Shown here: positions 26,899 to 35,645 of the stretch, one piece after another
Layout: each line of letters opens with the position of its first letter
How positions within the stretch are numbered: position 1 is the stretch's first letter
Source: SZUA-38 sp965212525
Lineage (GTDB): Bacteria; Pseudomonadota; Gammaproteobacteria; Xanthomonadales; SZUA-38
Direction of reading: 5' to 3'
DNA length: 64,000 bases
NCBI GenBank assembly: GCA_965212525.1
Contig: CBDBVC010000042.1
Location: 1 to 64,000, forward strand
Notes under the pieces: generated by a model
The model's database searches: none
Seen by the model: the letters and a program-made list of their open reading frames with translations, nothing else
Told to the model about the DNA's origin: nothing
Position numbers and translations under genes: made by a program

Positions 26899-27741
26899 TT
26901 ATCGATGTGCCTCTAACGGGTGTTCAGTGATGGCACTGGACAGCTCATGCAGTGTGTCTGACAGGTCCGCCTCCAGTTTCGCATCGAACAGATGATCGGC
27001 ACGCGTCTGGCCACGGTTTATGCAATACAGGGGGATGGCCTGTTTGCTGGCCTGAACGCAAAAGCGATAGCCTGACATGACCTGCAGTGACGAACCGATA
27101 AATAGTGCAGCATCGGCCTCCTGCAGTGTTCGGTAGGCCTCGGCAACACGTGCTCCGGGCACATTGTCGCCAAAGAACACCACGTCGGGTTTCAGCATCC
27201 CGTCGCATCGCTCGCAGTCGGGGACGACAAGCTGTTGTGCCATTTCAGCGCTCACGGCAGCATCACCGTCAGGCAGCAATGTGACGTTCGATGTGGACAG
27301 CTCAGGGTTGGCTGCCAGCAATCTGTCCTGCATTTCATGGCGTGAAATCCTGTGTCCACACTGCATGCAGATGACTCTGTCGAGCCGGCCATGCAGATCG
27401 ATCACCGCAGTGCTGCCGGACTTGCTGTGAAGCCGGTCAACGTTCTGGGTGACAAGCTGATGCACACGGCCGCTCTGCTGAATCCTGGTCAGCGCCAGAT
27501 GAGCGGCATTGGGCGCTGCCTCTCGAAATGAGGGCCAGCCAACCATTGAGCGTGACCAGTATCGCTGACGATTGTGTGCCTGATTGATGAAATCCTGGTG
27601 CTGAACCGGGTTTGCCGCTTTCCAGTTGCCCTCGTCATCACGATAGGTGGGTAATCCCGATGCGGCCGATAATCCGGCACCGGTCAGAATCCAGAGCTTG
27701 CGGTGTCCTGCAATGCGATTGAGTGTATCTGTCTGCGTCAT
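26899..27741 (-). CDS. Sir2-family NAD-dependent deacylase (SIRT4-like)
   Basis: The motifs LTGAGLSAASGLPTYRD, TQNVDRLHSKSG and DLHGRLDRVICMQCGH are sirtuin NAD-binding and catalytic blocks, with the catalytic histidine in LHG. Four cysteines (CMQC and CERC) would bind zinc. FFGDNVP and FIGSSLQV are also typical. The group resembles class II sirtuins. The target proteins are unknown. The start overlaps the stop of the upstream gene (ATGA), so the two are probably translated together. Confidence 0.92.
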   Translation of the reverse strand: MTQTDTLNRIAGHRKLWILTGAGLSAASGLPTYRDDEGNWKAANPVQHQDFINQAHNRQRYWSRSMVGWPSFREAAPNAAHLALTRIQQSGRVHQLVTQNVDRLHSKSGSTAVIDLHGRLDRVICMQCGHRISRHEMQDRLLAANPELSTSNVTLLPDGDAAVSAEMAQQLVVPDCERCDGMLKPDVVFFGDNVPGARVAEAYRTLQEADAALFIGSSLQVMSGYRFCVQASKQAIPLYCINRGQTRADHLFDAKLEADLSDTLHELSSAITEHPLEAHR

Positions 27742-28661
27742 CTGTGCCTGTCGTCAGTACCCTGGTGCGTTGACGACCGGACCATTCGGCGAGGGTGAAA
27801 ATGGATGTACCAGGCGAACAGGGTGATGAGGCAAATCAGAATGAACAGACCTGTGCCATGATTGACGGGAATGGTCAGGATCTGTCTCCCGGTCACCTGT
27901 ATCGGCACCGCCTGCCCCAGTTCAACGGAATTATCCAGCAGTGGTATCCATGTCTCGCCATTATCGAATGAGAGCAGGGCATCACCGGTTTCTGTCTGAC
28001 CAACGATCGTGACATGGGGTGTGAATGGTCCATTGTCCTCACTGCCGGTCATTTGCCAGTCAAGCCAGTAGACTCCGAAACCCAGTACAATGTCAGGCTC
28101 GATGGTGACCGACATGATCGGCCTCAAGTCATCACCCAGAGAGATGTCCGTGACCCGGTAAATGTTGGTAAATTCACTCGACACCATCTGATTGGTGTCC
28201 GTATCGCCGAACACCACATTGCTGCCTTCTTCACCCGGCACACCATCCCATATTCTGAGCGAAACATTGGTCAGCGTTGATGTGGTTCCGGAACCCACCT
28301 GATAGCCATAGAGAGTTATGGATTCGATCAATGAAGTTGATGTCAGTCTGATGTCATCAGCAATTCTGAAAATGGGTGCACCGTTGGAGGTGCCAATCGT
28401 AGTCATGCCAAGGGAGCTCAGCTGGAGAATGCTTTCGTCCGCACCGCCCGCACCTGTACCTGTGCTTGTGATCAACGGGCCGTTGTCAAACAGCAGCCGG
28501 CTTGGCAGGTTGGGCAGGACCCGGGGCAGGTCCATGGGAACGCCGCTGATCGAGCCTGTGATCTCAGCCTCATCAGAAAGTACCAATTGACTATTTGCCA
28601 TGGTGCTGGCAACGAGGATGAGAAGGCAGCTGAGTATGCTGATAGATCTGCTTTGTGGCAT
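27738..28661 (-). CDS. secreted protein with a C-terminal membrane/sorting-like tail
   Basis: The protein starts with a signal peptide (MPQSRSISILSCLLIL and so on, cut near ANS). The middle is a beta-rich region without a recognised family. The C-terminus has TIPVNHGTGLFI, a hydrophobic stretch and then HPRR plus a short basic tail. This tripartite tail (short motif, helix, arginines) resembles IPTL-CTERM and related sorting signals but does not match one exactly. Function is unknown; surface or envelope location is inferred. The ATG at 28659-28661 is chosen because it begins the signal peptide. Confidence 0.65.
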   Translation of the reverse strand: MPQSRSISILSCLLILVASTMANSQLVLSDEAEITGSISGVPMDLPRVLPNLPSRLLFDNGPLITSTGTGAGGADESILQLSSLGMTTIGTSNGAPIFRIADDIRLTSTSLIESITLYGYQVGSGTTSTLTNVSLRIWDGVPGEEGSNVVFGDTDTNQMVSSEFTNIYRVTDISLGDDLRPIMSVTIEPDIVLGFGVYWLDWQMTGSEDNGPFTPHVTIVGQTETGDALLSFDNGETWIPLLDNSVELGQAVPIQVTGRQILTIPVNHGTGLFILICLITLFAWYIHFHPRRMVRSSTHQGTDDRHR

Positions 28662-28861
28662 GGGTACGTTCCGAGATTCAATTAATGGCGCAAAACACTC
28701 GCACAATCATCCATTTCCCTGCATCATGTTGGCGTGAAGAGTGCCACGATCGTCGTGTCTGCAATCTGCAGAACGACAGAGCCGAATGACGTTACCAAAC
28801 TTGTCGTGTGCAGTACAGAAGATCGTGAATCACGTTGATTGAAATGACGGGTGTCTCACAG

Positions 28862-29152
28862 ATGAATGACATGAAATACGATCTGAATGGGCAGACGGCG
28901 AAGATTCCCTGGCAGGAGCTGCAGCGATTCTTCGCACAGGGGCGTGTCTGGCAAGTGGCAGAGGGTGCTGACCTGGTCGCGGTTGCATCGGCAATGGCAG
29001 ACGATGATTCGGCCCAGGTGAAAATCTGGCAACACGAAGGTGTACTCGGGCCAGTCAGTGATACGCAGGCCAGCGAGTGGATCAGTCTGGACAGCCAGGT
29101 CTGGGCGGTGACCGTGGCTCCGTTTGTTCTGGTTCAGACGGTTTCAGAATGA
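28862..29152 (+). CDS. DUF2288 family protein
   Basis: The core KIPWQELQRFFAQGRVWQVAEGADLVAVASAMADDDSAQV matches the small DUF2288 family, whose function is unknown. The start is uncertain: ATGs at 28844 and 28862 are both in frame, and neither has a strong ribosome-binding site. Its stop overlaps the next ATG as ATGA (29149-29152), so it is coupled to sixA. Confidence 0.75.
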   Translation: MNDMKYDLNGQTAKIPWQELQRFFAQGRVWQVAEGADLVAVASAMADDDSAQVKIWQHEGVLGPVSDTQASEWISLDSQVWAVTVAPFVLVQTVSE

Positions 29153-29661
29153 AAACCATCGAGCTGTTGCGGCATGCAAAATCCAGCTGGAAGTATCCAC
29201 ACCTGAGTGATCATCAGAGACCGCTCAAGTCTCGAGGAAGGAATGACTGCTCATTGATGGCAGCAGTCATGATCGATTCAGGCTGCCGTTTTATCAATTG
29301 CCATTCCAGTTCAGCCACCCGGGCAATTGAAACCATTGATCGCGTACTGGCTGCTGCTGGGCACGATAATGTTGTTGTCACAGAGCATGATGATCTCTAC
29401 TGCTTTGATACCGAGTCACTGGTGCGCTGGCTTCAGCGCCAGTCAGACGATGATGAATCTGTTCTCATCACGGGCCACAATCCCGGCCTCACGCTTCTGG
29501 CGCACTGGTTGTGCAGGGAAGTTGACATACCGGGGCATATGCCGACCTGCTCATATCTGCGCATTGAATGTGACGTTGAATCGTGGGCAGAGCTGTCATC
29601 AGCCTGCGGTCGCATGGTTGATTTCCAGTCGCCGAAAATGAATCGTCAGAGCTCTGCGTGA
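29149..29661 (+). CDS. sixA: phosphohistidine phosphatase SixA
   Basis: The N-terminal ELLRHAKSSW carries the RHG-type histidine of the histidine phosphatase superfamily, and VLITGHNPGLTLLAHWL holds the second catalytic histidine. SixA removes phosphate from histidine on HPt domains or PTS proteins. The protein has 170 residues, close to the usual 160, and is translationally coupled to the DUF2288 gene. Confidence 0.87.
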   Translation: MKTIELLRHAKSSWKYPHLSDHQRPLKSRGRNDCSLMAAVMIDSGCRFINCHSSSATRAIETIDRVLAAAGHDNVVVTEHDDLYCFDTESLVRWLQRQSDDDESVLITGHNPGLTLLAHWLCREVDIPGHMPTCSYLRIECDVESWAELSSACGRMVDFQSPKMNRQSSA

Positions 29662-29737
29662 GTCGGATATCCGTGTAAACACAGGGACTGAAATTCTGAT
29701 ACCCTCGACCGACCATGAATACGGAGTCCGGTCACCC

Positions 29738-31847
29738 ATGAAAAATTCCTCGAATCTCATCACACGACTGAAGTCTGTCATCATTCTCGTACCGCTGATC
29801 TGGCTGTTGCCGGTTTGCACAGTTCTCGCAGATACGATGACAGGTCAAGTCAGACCCCTGCAGCTGATGGATGTATTCGATCTGGAATATGCGGCCAATC
29901 CCGGCTTTTCACCTGATGGTCGACATATCATCTATGAACGTCGATTCATGGATGTGATGAATGATCGAGCAAGAGGCAACCTGTGGCAGATCGATGTCAG
30001 GAATGGCAGTCAGAATCCACTGGTGACTGGTCTGGTCAATGCCAGTCAGCCTGCGTTTTCGCCGGATGGCAAATTTCTGGCGTATGTGTCGAACGAATCG
30101 GGTCAGTCAAGACTCTACCTGAGGTGGCGCGACTCGTCAGACAGCATCGTCGTGACTCAGCGGTCCAATCCCGTATCGAATCCGGTGTTTTCACCGGATT
30201 CCAGATGGATCGCTTTCACTTCGCGTGTCGATGAGGCTGCCAGTTCATATGCCAGCATGCCTGAAAAACCCAGGGGTGCACAATGGGCAGAACCCGCGCG
30301 CGTCATCGACAGGCCGGTGTATCGTTTCGATGGTGCCGGTTTTCTGCCCAGGGGTTATCAGCAGGTGTTTGTGGTGCCCGCGACCGGCGGTACAGCACGC
30401 CAGATCACGCACGGCCAGCGCAATCACAATTCTGCACTTGCCTACAGTGACGACGGCAAATCCCTGTTGCTGTCGGCCAACATGACCGCAGACCCGTATT
30501 TCAATCCGGCCAACTCTGACATCATCCGCGTGGATATTGCCAGCGGAGAGATCACTCAATTGACCGATCGCGACGTGACCGGACAACAGTCCTGTCATTT
30601 CCCCTGATGGACGCTGGATAGCCTACAGTGGCTATGACGACAGGAAACTGGGATACCACAACGCTCAGATCTACATCATGCGTACAGATGGGACGGAATC
30701 GAGGTCACTGACCGCAGGACTGGATCGTTCTGCCAATTCACCACAATGGTCGGACGATGGCAGGCATGTCTATTTTCAGTTCGATGACGAAGGCAATACA
30801 CGAATCGCACGGGCCGATCAAAACGGAAAAATCACGAATCTGGCCACTGATCTTGGCGGCACTGCATTCGGGCGTCCCTATGCCGGTGGCAGTTTTGATG
30901 TCAGCCCGTCGGGTGATCTGGCGTATACCTGGACATCAACACAGGATTTGTCGAACATTGCCCTGCTGAGGCGGGGGCGTGACAGCATCACACGCATGAC
31001 AGATCTCAATGCAGATCTGCTCGAATATCGTGATCTGGCTCCAGTCGAGGAGATCTGGTACGAATCCTCATTCGATGGCCAGCGAATCCAGGGCTGGCTT
31101 GCCCGGCCACCGGGGTTTGAAGAAGGAAAGCGATACCCGCTCATACTTGAAATACATGGCGGCCCATTCACCAACTACGGCACCCGTTTTTCACCGGAAG
31201 TCCAGTTGTATGCGGCAGCAGGTTATCTGGTGCTCTACACCAATCCACGTGGCAGCACCAGTTATGGCCATGACTTTGCAAACCTGATTCACCACAACTA
31301 TCCGGGACAGGATTACGACGACCTGATCAGTGGAGTCGAACTTCTGGTCGAACAGGGCCTGGCAGATCCTGCTCGATTGTACGTCACTGGTGGCAGCGGT
31401 GGTGGTGTACTGACCAGCTGGATCATCGGCAAGACCGATCGATTCAGTGCGGCTGTTGTGGCCAAGCCGGTGATCAACTGGATCAGCTTCACACTCTATG
31501 CCGATATTTCCTGGTTTGTGGCCAGTTACTGGTTCGCCCAGATGCCCTGGGAAGACCCCATGGCCTACTGGAAACGCTCGCCCATCTCCCTGGTCGGCAA
31601 TGTCACCACGCCAACAATGCTGTTGACCGGTGAAGCGGATTACCGCACACCCATCGTGGAAACGGAGCAGTATTATCAGGCACTGAAAATGCGCGGTATT
31701 GACACAGTCATGGTGCGCATACCCGGTGCCTCACACGGCATCACACGCCGGCCGAGCAACCTGATCGCCAAGGTCTCACACATTATCAAATGGTTCGATA
31801 ATCACGGTGGACGGATATCCGGTGAAGCTGAAGAAAAAGGAGAATGA
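29738..31847 (+). pseudogene. S9 prolyl-oligopeptidase-type peptidase, split by one extra base
   Basis: A signal peptide and N-terminal beta-propeller (WD40-like PD40 repeats such as PGFSPDGRHIIYERR and PVFSPDSRWIAFTSR) run to about 30575. A second frame then continues with PDNSPVISPDGRWIAYSGYDD and the hydrolase domain, with HGGPFTNYG, the serine motif YVTGGSGGGVLTSW, the aspartate in TGEADYRTP and the histidine in GASHGI. Removing one base near 30576 (GACGTGACC to GACGGACC) restores one 702-residue protein of normal S9 architecture. The start follows GGAG. It overlaps the next gene as ATGA. Confidence 0.88.
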
Positions 31848-32032
31848 CTGAATCCAGGACTGTCCAGTGTCCTCATTGCTGGGAGTTGATCGACATCACA
31901 GTTGATCCCTCGGTTCCCAGTCAGTGCTATACAGAGGACTGTGCTGTCTGCTGTCGACCGATCGTGTTGTCTGTGCATATCGGTGATGATGGCGCAATCG
32001 ATGTGGCTGCTGCACGTGAGGACGATGTGTGA
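31844..32032 (+). CDS. CPxCG-type small cysteine-rich protein
   Basis: The 62 residues begin with CPHCWELIDI and include the pair CYTEDCAVCCRPI. This matches the CPXCG-motif cysteine-rich family, likely a small zinc ribbon. The function is unknown. It overlaps the S9 peptidase stop as ATGA, so it is the last gene of that transcript. Confidence 0.78.
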   Translation: MTESRTVQCPHCWELIDITVDPSVPSQCYTEDCAVCCRPIVLSVHIGDDGAIDVAAAREDDV

Positions 32033-32336
32033 CCTGCTGATTGAGTCAGGCGCCTGTTCAGAAGGCTTACCACAATCAAGGACGAGGCCTGGACCCTCAC
32101 TGAGGGCAGGATGTATCTGAATTCCAGCAAGCCGGTGAAAAAGCAATGGTTCAGTCTCACAGCAATCGGGCAGGTGCTGAGCAGGCACACAGAGCCGTAT
32201 CACGCTCGGGTTCAGGGCTGCACTGGGCAGGAAACACGGTGGTGACACTGTGAACATTCACCTGATCGCGACATCGATCTCCCCAAAATAGCCCCGTTCT
32301 GTATAATCCATTTCGAAAATTTCACTGGAGTAATTA
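32033..32336 (+). other. intergenic region with -10-like box before the methyltransferase gene
   Basis: These 304 bases hold no convincing gene. A short plus-strand open frame is visible (about 32070-32242, with the last codons TRW), but it has no good start and no ribosome-binding site. A perfect TATAAT lies at 32302-32307, 30 bases before the ATG of the following gene, without a clear -35 hexamer at the usual spacing. I see no terminator after the CPxCG gene. Confidence 0.45.
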
Positions 32337-33092
32337 ATGAAAAACCTCATTTCAGCACTCACCTTGCTTATCTTCTGCTCTGTTGCTGCAGCCGATGATC
32401 ACGATTCACTGAAGGCCAGCATCGAGGCGGCCATGAAGTCCGATGTACGCACCGAGCAGGAACGTGAGCGCGATCGCAACCGCATGCCGGTCCAGACCCT
32501 GGAGTTCTTCGGTCTGCAAAAGGACATGAAGATTCTGGAACTGTTGCCCGGCGGTGGCTGGTACACCAAGATTCTGGTTCCTGTCATGGCAGATGAAGGC
32601 AGTTATTATGCGGCCATCGGTACCGGCAGAATCAAGGATCGCCTGGGCGATACAGCCGGATTTGAAGGCATGAACATTGTCGCAGAGGATGCCAAGGTGG
32701 CTCGTCCTGAGGGTTCACGATTCTACAATCTCGAGCTCACGGACCTGGGTGTCTCTGACCTTGACATGGTGCTGACCTTCCGCAACTACCACAACTTCAC
32801 CGAATCAGGGCGCATGGCCATGAATGAGGCCGCATTTGCGGCACTGAAGCCGGGTGGCATCTATGCCGTTGTGGATCACACCCGCCGCCACATGGAAGGA
32901 GACAGCGACGAAAACAGGCGCCGAATCGATCCGGTGCTGGCGATCAAGGAAATTCTGGCTGCCGGATTCGAGCTGGTCGACTTTTCAGACCTTCATTACC
33001 GAGCCGATGATGAACTGGAATATGAAGTCGGTCGTCGTTCGGTTTCAGGTAATACAGATCGCTGGACAATCAAGTTCCGCAAGCCCGAATAA
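32337..33092 (+). CDS. exported methyltransferase-like protein, paralogue of 750-1520
   Basis: A signal peptide (about 1-19, ending AADD) precedes a class I methyltransferase-like domain with motif I ILELLPGGGWYTKIL and conserved blocks VLTFRNYHNFT and YAVVDHTRR. The layout and spacing match the product of 750-1520. The same question stands: a SAM-binding fold with a Sec signal. The ATG follows CTGGAG. It ends just before the tandem small-RNA region. COG4798 membership is my best match. Confidence 0.82.
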   Translation: MKNLISALTLLIFCSVAAADDHDSLKASIEAAMKSDVRTEQERERDRNRMPVQTLEFFGLQKDMKILELLPGGGWYTKILVPVMADEGSYYAAIGTGRIKDRLGDTAGFEGMNIVAEDAKVARPEGSRFYNLELTDLGVSDLDMVLTFRNYHNFTESGRMAMNEAAFAALKPGGIYAVVDHTRRHMEGDSDENRRRIDPVLAIKEILAAGFELVDFSDLHYRADDELEYEVGRRSVSGNTDRWTIKFRKPE

Positions 33093-33114
33093 CGGCCTCT
33101 TTGTTACTGGCAAT

Positions 33115-33218
33115 AAAAAACCCACCAGAGTCTCTGGTGGGTCATGAGGGAGGTGAACATTACTGGACAGTTTATGTAGTCGACACGAGTAAGGGGGAAT
33201 GCTGTACCAGTAATGTTC
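33115..33218 (-). ncRNA. putative small RNA, unit 1 of a tandem pair
   Basis: Read on the minus strand: a 12-base arm GAACATTACTGG (33207-33218), a 40-base loop (33167-33206), and the matching arm CCAGTAATGTTC (33155-33166). Then come ACCTCCC (33148-33154) and a terminator, CCCACCAG with CTGGTGGG (33121-33141), ended by six T (33115-33120). A 32-base core of the loop (33174-33205) is identical in unit 2. The stem differs from unit 2 by a T:A to G:C change on both arms, which keeps pairing and argues for selection on the RNA structure. It is unlike any family I can name. Confidence 0.7.
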
Positions 33219-33224
33219 AATGCC

Positions 33225-33278
33225 ACTATACGGTCAGGCTGTCATCAAGGTGTGAGTGATCCGTAGCCAGCTGTTCAC
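33225..33278 (-). promoter_or_regulatory. promoter-like blocks of small RNA unit 1
   Basis: On the minus strand, upstream to downstream: GTGAACAG (33271-33278), 12 bases, CACTCAC (33252-33258), 6 bases, ATGACA (33240-33245), 9 bases, then the -10-like TATAGT (33225-33230). Transcription would start near the 5' end of the stem arm. No TTGACA-like -35 lies at the usual distance, so an activator or alternative sigma factor may be needed. The same blocks with the same spacing precede unit 2. Confidence 0.55.
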
Positions 33279-33323
33279 ACGCTGTTGACATGAAACGCCG
33301 GTTTCGTTTTTGTTTCGTGCATT

Positions 33324-33432
33324 AAAAAACCCACCTGAAGACAGGTGGGCAGTGTAGGGAGGTAACAAGAACATGACTGGCCAGAAAATGTAGTCGACAC
33401 GAGTAAGGGGGAATGCTGTGCCAGTCATGTTC
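33324..33432 (-). ncRNA. putative small RNA, unit 2 of a tandem pair
   Basis: Minus-strand order: arm GAACATGACTGG (33421-33432), a 40-base loop (33381-33420), arm CCAGTCATGTTC (33369-33380), ACCTCCC (33357-33363), then the hairpin CCCACCTG with CAGGTGGG (33330-33349) and six T (33324-33329). The 32-base loop core at 33388-33419 is the same as in unit 1. It lies 105 bases upstream of unit 1 on the same strand. Both terminator stems keep 8 bp and the CCCACC/GGTGGG ends while loop bases differ. Confidence 0.7.
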
Positions 33433-33440
33433 TGTCTGAT

Positions 33441-33494
33441 ACTCTACCGAACTCATGTCATGCCGGGGTGAGTGTTCTGCAAAAGACTGTTCAC
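33441..33494 (-). promoter_or_regulatory. promoter-like blocks of small RNA unit 2
   Basis: GTGAACAG (33487-33494), 12 bases, CACTCAC (33468-33474), 6 bases, ATGACA (33456-33461), 9 bases, TAGAGT (33441-33446) on the minus strand. Every distance equals that before unit 1, while the bases in between differ, so the blocks look functional. The last conserved hexamer lies where a -10 box would be for an RNA starting at the stem arm. Confidence 0.55.
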
Positions 33495-33519
33495 GTACCT
33501 TTCACGATTTGAAGATCGC

Positions 33520-33549
33520 AAAAAAAAGCCTGCACTCCAAAGTGCAGGC
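33520..33549 (-). terminator. intrinsic terminator of the fasciclin gene
   Basis: GCCTGCACT (33528-33536) and AGTGCAGGC (33541-33549) form a perfect 9-bp stem with a 4-base loop, followed on the minus strand by eight T (33520-33527). It lies 22 bases after the fasciclin gene's end and separates that gene from the small RNA pair. Confidence 0.88.
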
Positions 33550-33571
33550 CCGTTTTACCGGATGGATCCGA

Positions 33572-34084
33572 TCAGCCTGCAGGTGGCAGAATGACGGTGT
33601 CAATCACATGAATCACACCATTGCTGGTTGCGATGTCAGTCTGGACTACGGTGCTGTTTCCGTTGAGAACAACGCTGCCGTCGTTGACAGCGACTGCAAT
33701 GTTTGAACCCTGAACGGAAGTTGCACTGTCGATGGTGACCACGTCAGCAGCCTTCACTTTGCCGGGGACAACATGATAGGTGAGGATGGCAGCCAGCTGA
33801 TCCTTGTTTTCGGGCTTCAGCAGTGATTCGAGCGTACCGGCAGGCAGCTTGGCAAACGCTTCGTCGGTCGGTGCGAATACAGTGAAGGGACCGTCGCTTT
33901 TCAGCGTGTCGACCAGGTCAGCAGCCTTGACAGCGGCGACCAGTGTGTTGAATGAGCCAGCGCTGACGGCAGTATCAACGATGTCCTTTGATTTCTTGTG
34001 ACCGTATCCACCGGCCATGACCTGTGTGAAGCCGACTGCAATGCCAAGCAGTACCGTAAGCAGAGTTACTTTCTTGATGTTCAT
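33572..34084 (-). CDS. fasciclin-domain secreted protein
   Basis: A signal peptide (about 1-24, ending VMA) is followed by a single fasciclin (FAS1) domain. Conserved blocks are FNTLVAAVKAADLVDTLKSDGPFTVFAPTDEAFAKLP, LTYHVVPGKV and NGVIHVIDTVILPP. Such single-domain proteins are secreted, often adhesion-related. The 278 bases upstream (34085-34362) hold no gene; they include the palindrome GGATGCATCC near 34170, but no clear promoter. Confidence 0.9.
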   Translation of the reverse strand: MNIKKVTLLTVLLGIAVGFTQVMAGGYGHKKSKDIVDTAVSAGSFNTLVAAVKAADLVDTLKSDGPFTVFAPTDEAFAKLPAGTLESLLKPENKDQLAAILTYHVVPGKVKAADVVTIDSATSVQGSNIAVAVNDGSVVLNGNSTVVQTDIATSNGVIHVIDTVILPPAG

Positions 34085-34362
34085 TTAAGTTTCCTTGATT
34101 GGGTTAGTTGCTGTTCATGCAGGGTCCAGGGGAGGGCTGCATTCGTTGCATTGGTTTGTTGTACCAACGGGATGCATCCTAGGCTGTGAATTGTTCAAAC
34201 GGGGTGAGAGATCAGCAGAAAATTCAACGACACCGGATTCACCATGATCACGCGATGGCATGCATCAGGATTTCCAAGCCGTTGATTTCAAAGCGGCTGG
34301 AAGTGAACTATATGTGAATCGCCCAATGCTGCTCTTAGTAACCGATGGAATTTTTTTCGGGA

Positions 34363-35605
34363 TCAGAGAATTCTGGAGAGTCCATCAATCAGGCGATCGA
34401 CCTCATCAGAGGTGTTGTAGTGGCACAGACTGGCCCTGACAACGCCGCCCTTGTCACGCAGACCAAGCGCGTTGATCAGTTCGGTGGCATAAAAGTCGCC
34501 GTGACGGATGCCGATATCGTTTCGGTCCATCTGCCTGACAATCGATGGGCTGTCCTGATCCTGATGGATGAACGACACTGTGGAGACACGGGAGTCTGGA
34601 TCGGCAGAACGATCGCCGATCACTCTTACACCCGGTCTGGCTTGCAGAAAATCAAGCAGCGGTGCGGTCAGTTCAGCCTCATGATCGGCAATGATGCTGA
34701 ATGCCTGTTGCACCGTGTCGACCGAGTGTGGCATGGCGGATGTGCGGTGGTGATCACAGAAGGCATTCAGATAGTGCCTGACACCTGCAAATCCGTAACC
34801 GAGTTCGTAATTGAAACTGCCAGGCTGGAACTTGTACGGCACCGAGTCAATCATTCGGTGATTGATACCGCTCATCTGTTGCAGCAGATCATACCGACCT
34901 GCCATCACGGCGATGTGGGGGCCAAACACCTTGTAACCACTGAAGACATAAAAATCTGCACCCAGTGACTCGAAATCGATGGCACGGGTGCGGTGCCAGT
35001 GCGACACCATCGACAGCCAGCAGTGCACCGGCGTCGTGTACCACGCCGGCGATTTCGCGTATCGGCTGAATGCTGCCGGTGATATTGGACACATGGCAGC
35101 AGCTTACCAGACGAGTTCGGTCATTCAGCAGTGCCTGCAGATCACCAGTCTCCAGACAATAACTGTCCTGGTTGACTCGCCAGACCCTGGTCCTGATACC
35201 GCGATTTTCCAGTGCAAGCCAGCAGGACACATTGGCTTCGTGATCCGTATCCGTGATGATGACTTCATCTCCTGGCTGCCAGTTCTCCGACAGGCAGAGG
35301 CTGAGTATCCTGAGCAGCATGGTTGACGTCGGTCCGAGAATGATCTGTTCAGGCCGGCTGACACCGACCAGGTCGGCGATATCACTGACGGCAGCGTCGA
35401 GCACTGTGGATGCATGTGCCGAAGTGCGGTAGCTCGCTCCGAGCTGGACATCATGATGAGTCAGGTATTCGGCGATTCGGTTAATCACCAAACCCAGTGT
35501 CTGCGATCCGCCCGCATTATCCATGAAAATGACGGGGTTGTTGGTCAGTGCAGGGAACTGCTGGCGAACATAATCCGTGTCCAGTGAAGGTGTGGTTTCT
35601 TTCAT
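34363..35605 (-). pseudogene. class V aminotransferase (cysteine-desulfurase-like, VC1184 group), split by one extra base
   Basis: The N-terminal part (MKETTPSLDTDYV, FMDNAGGSQTLGLV, LGASYRTSAHAST, SCCHVSNITGS, AGALLAVDGVALAPH) and the C-terminal part (RAIDFESLGADFYVFSGYKVFGPH with the PLP lysine, GDFYATELINALG) lie in two frames. They join when one G is removed from the GGG at 34986-34988, giving 413 residues. This matches cysteine desulfurase-like proteins of the VC1184 type; the exact substrate is not known. All key residues survive, so a sequence error is quite possible. Confidence 0.85.
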
Positions 35606-35645
35606 CTGATCTCTGTCTGAATATCTGTGAGTAGTATGTACGTGA

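Noticed and set aside
32070..32242. A plus-strand open frame of about 57 codons between the CPxCG gene and the methyltransferase
   Set aside because: No start codon with a ribosome-binding site and no recognisable motif were found, so I left it as intergenic.
33174..33205. A short start-stop (ATG TAG) behind GGGAGGT on the plus strand
   Set aside because: The spacing from GGGAGGT to ATG is about 19 bases and the frame ends at once. The same bases are explained by the minus-strand RNA structure.
33115..33432. The tandem units as attC-like cassette sites or ends of an insertion element
   Set aside because: There is no transposase or integrase nearby, no terminal direct repeat and no conserved core site. 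Each unit has a terminator with a T-run in one orientation, which suits a transcript.
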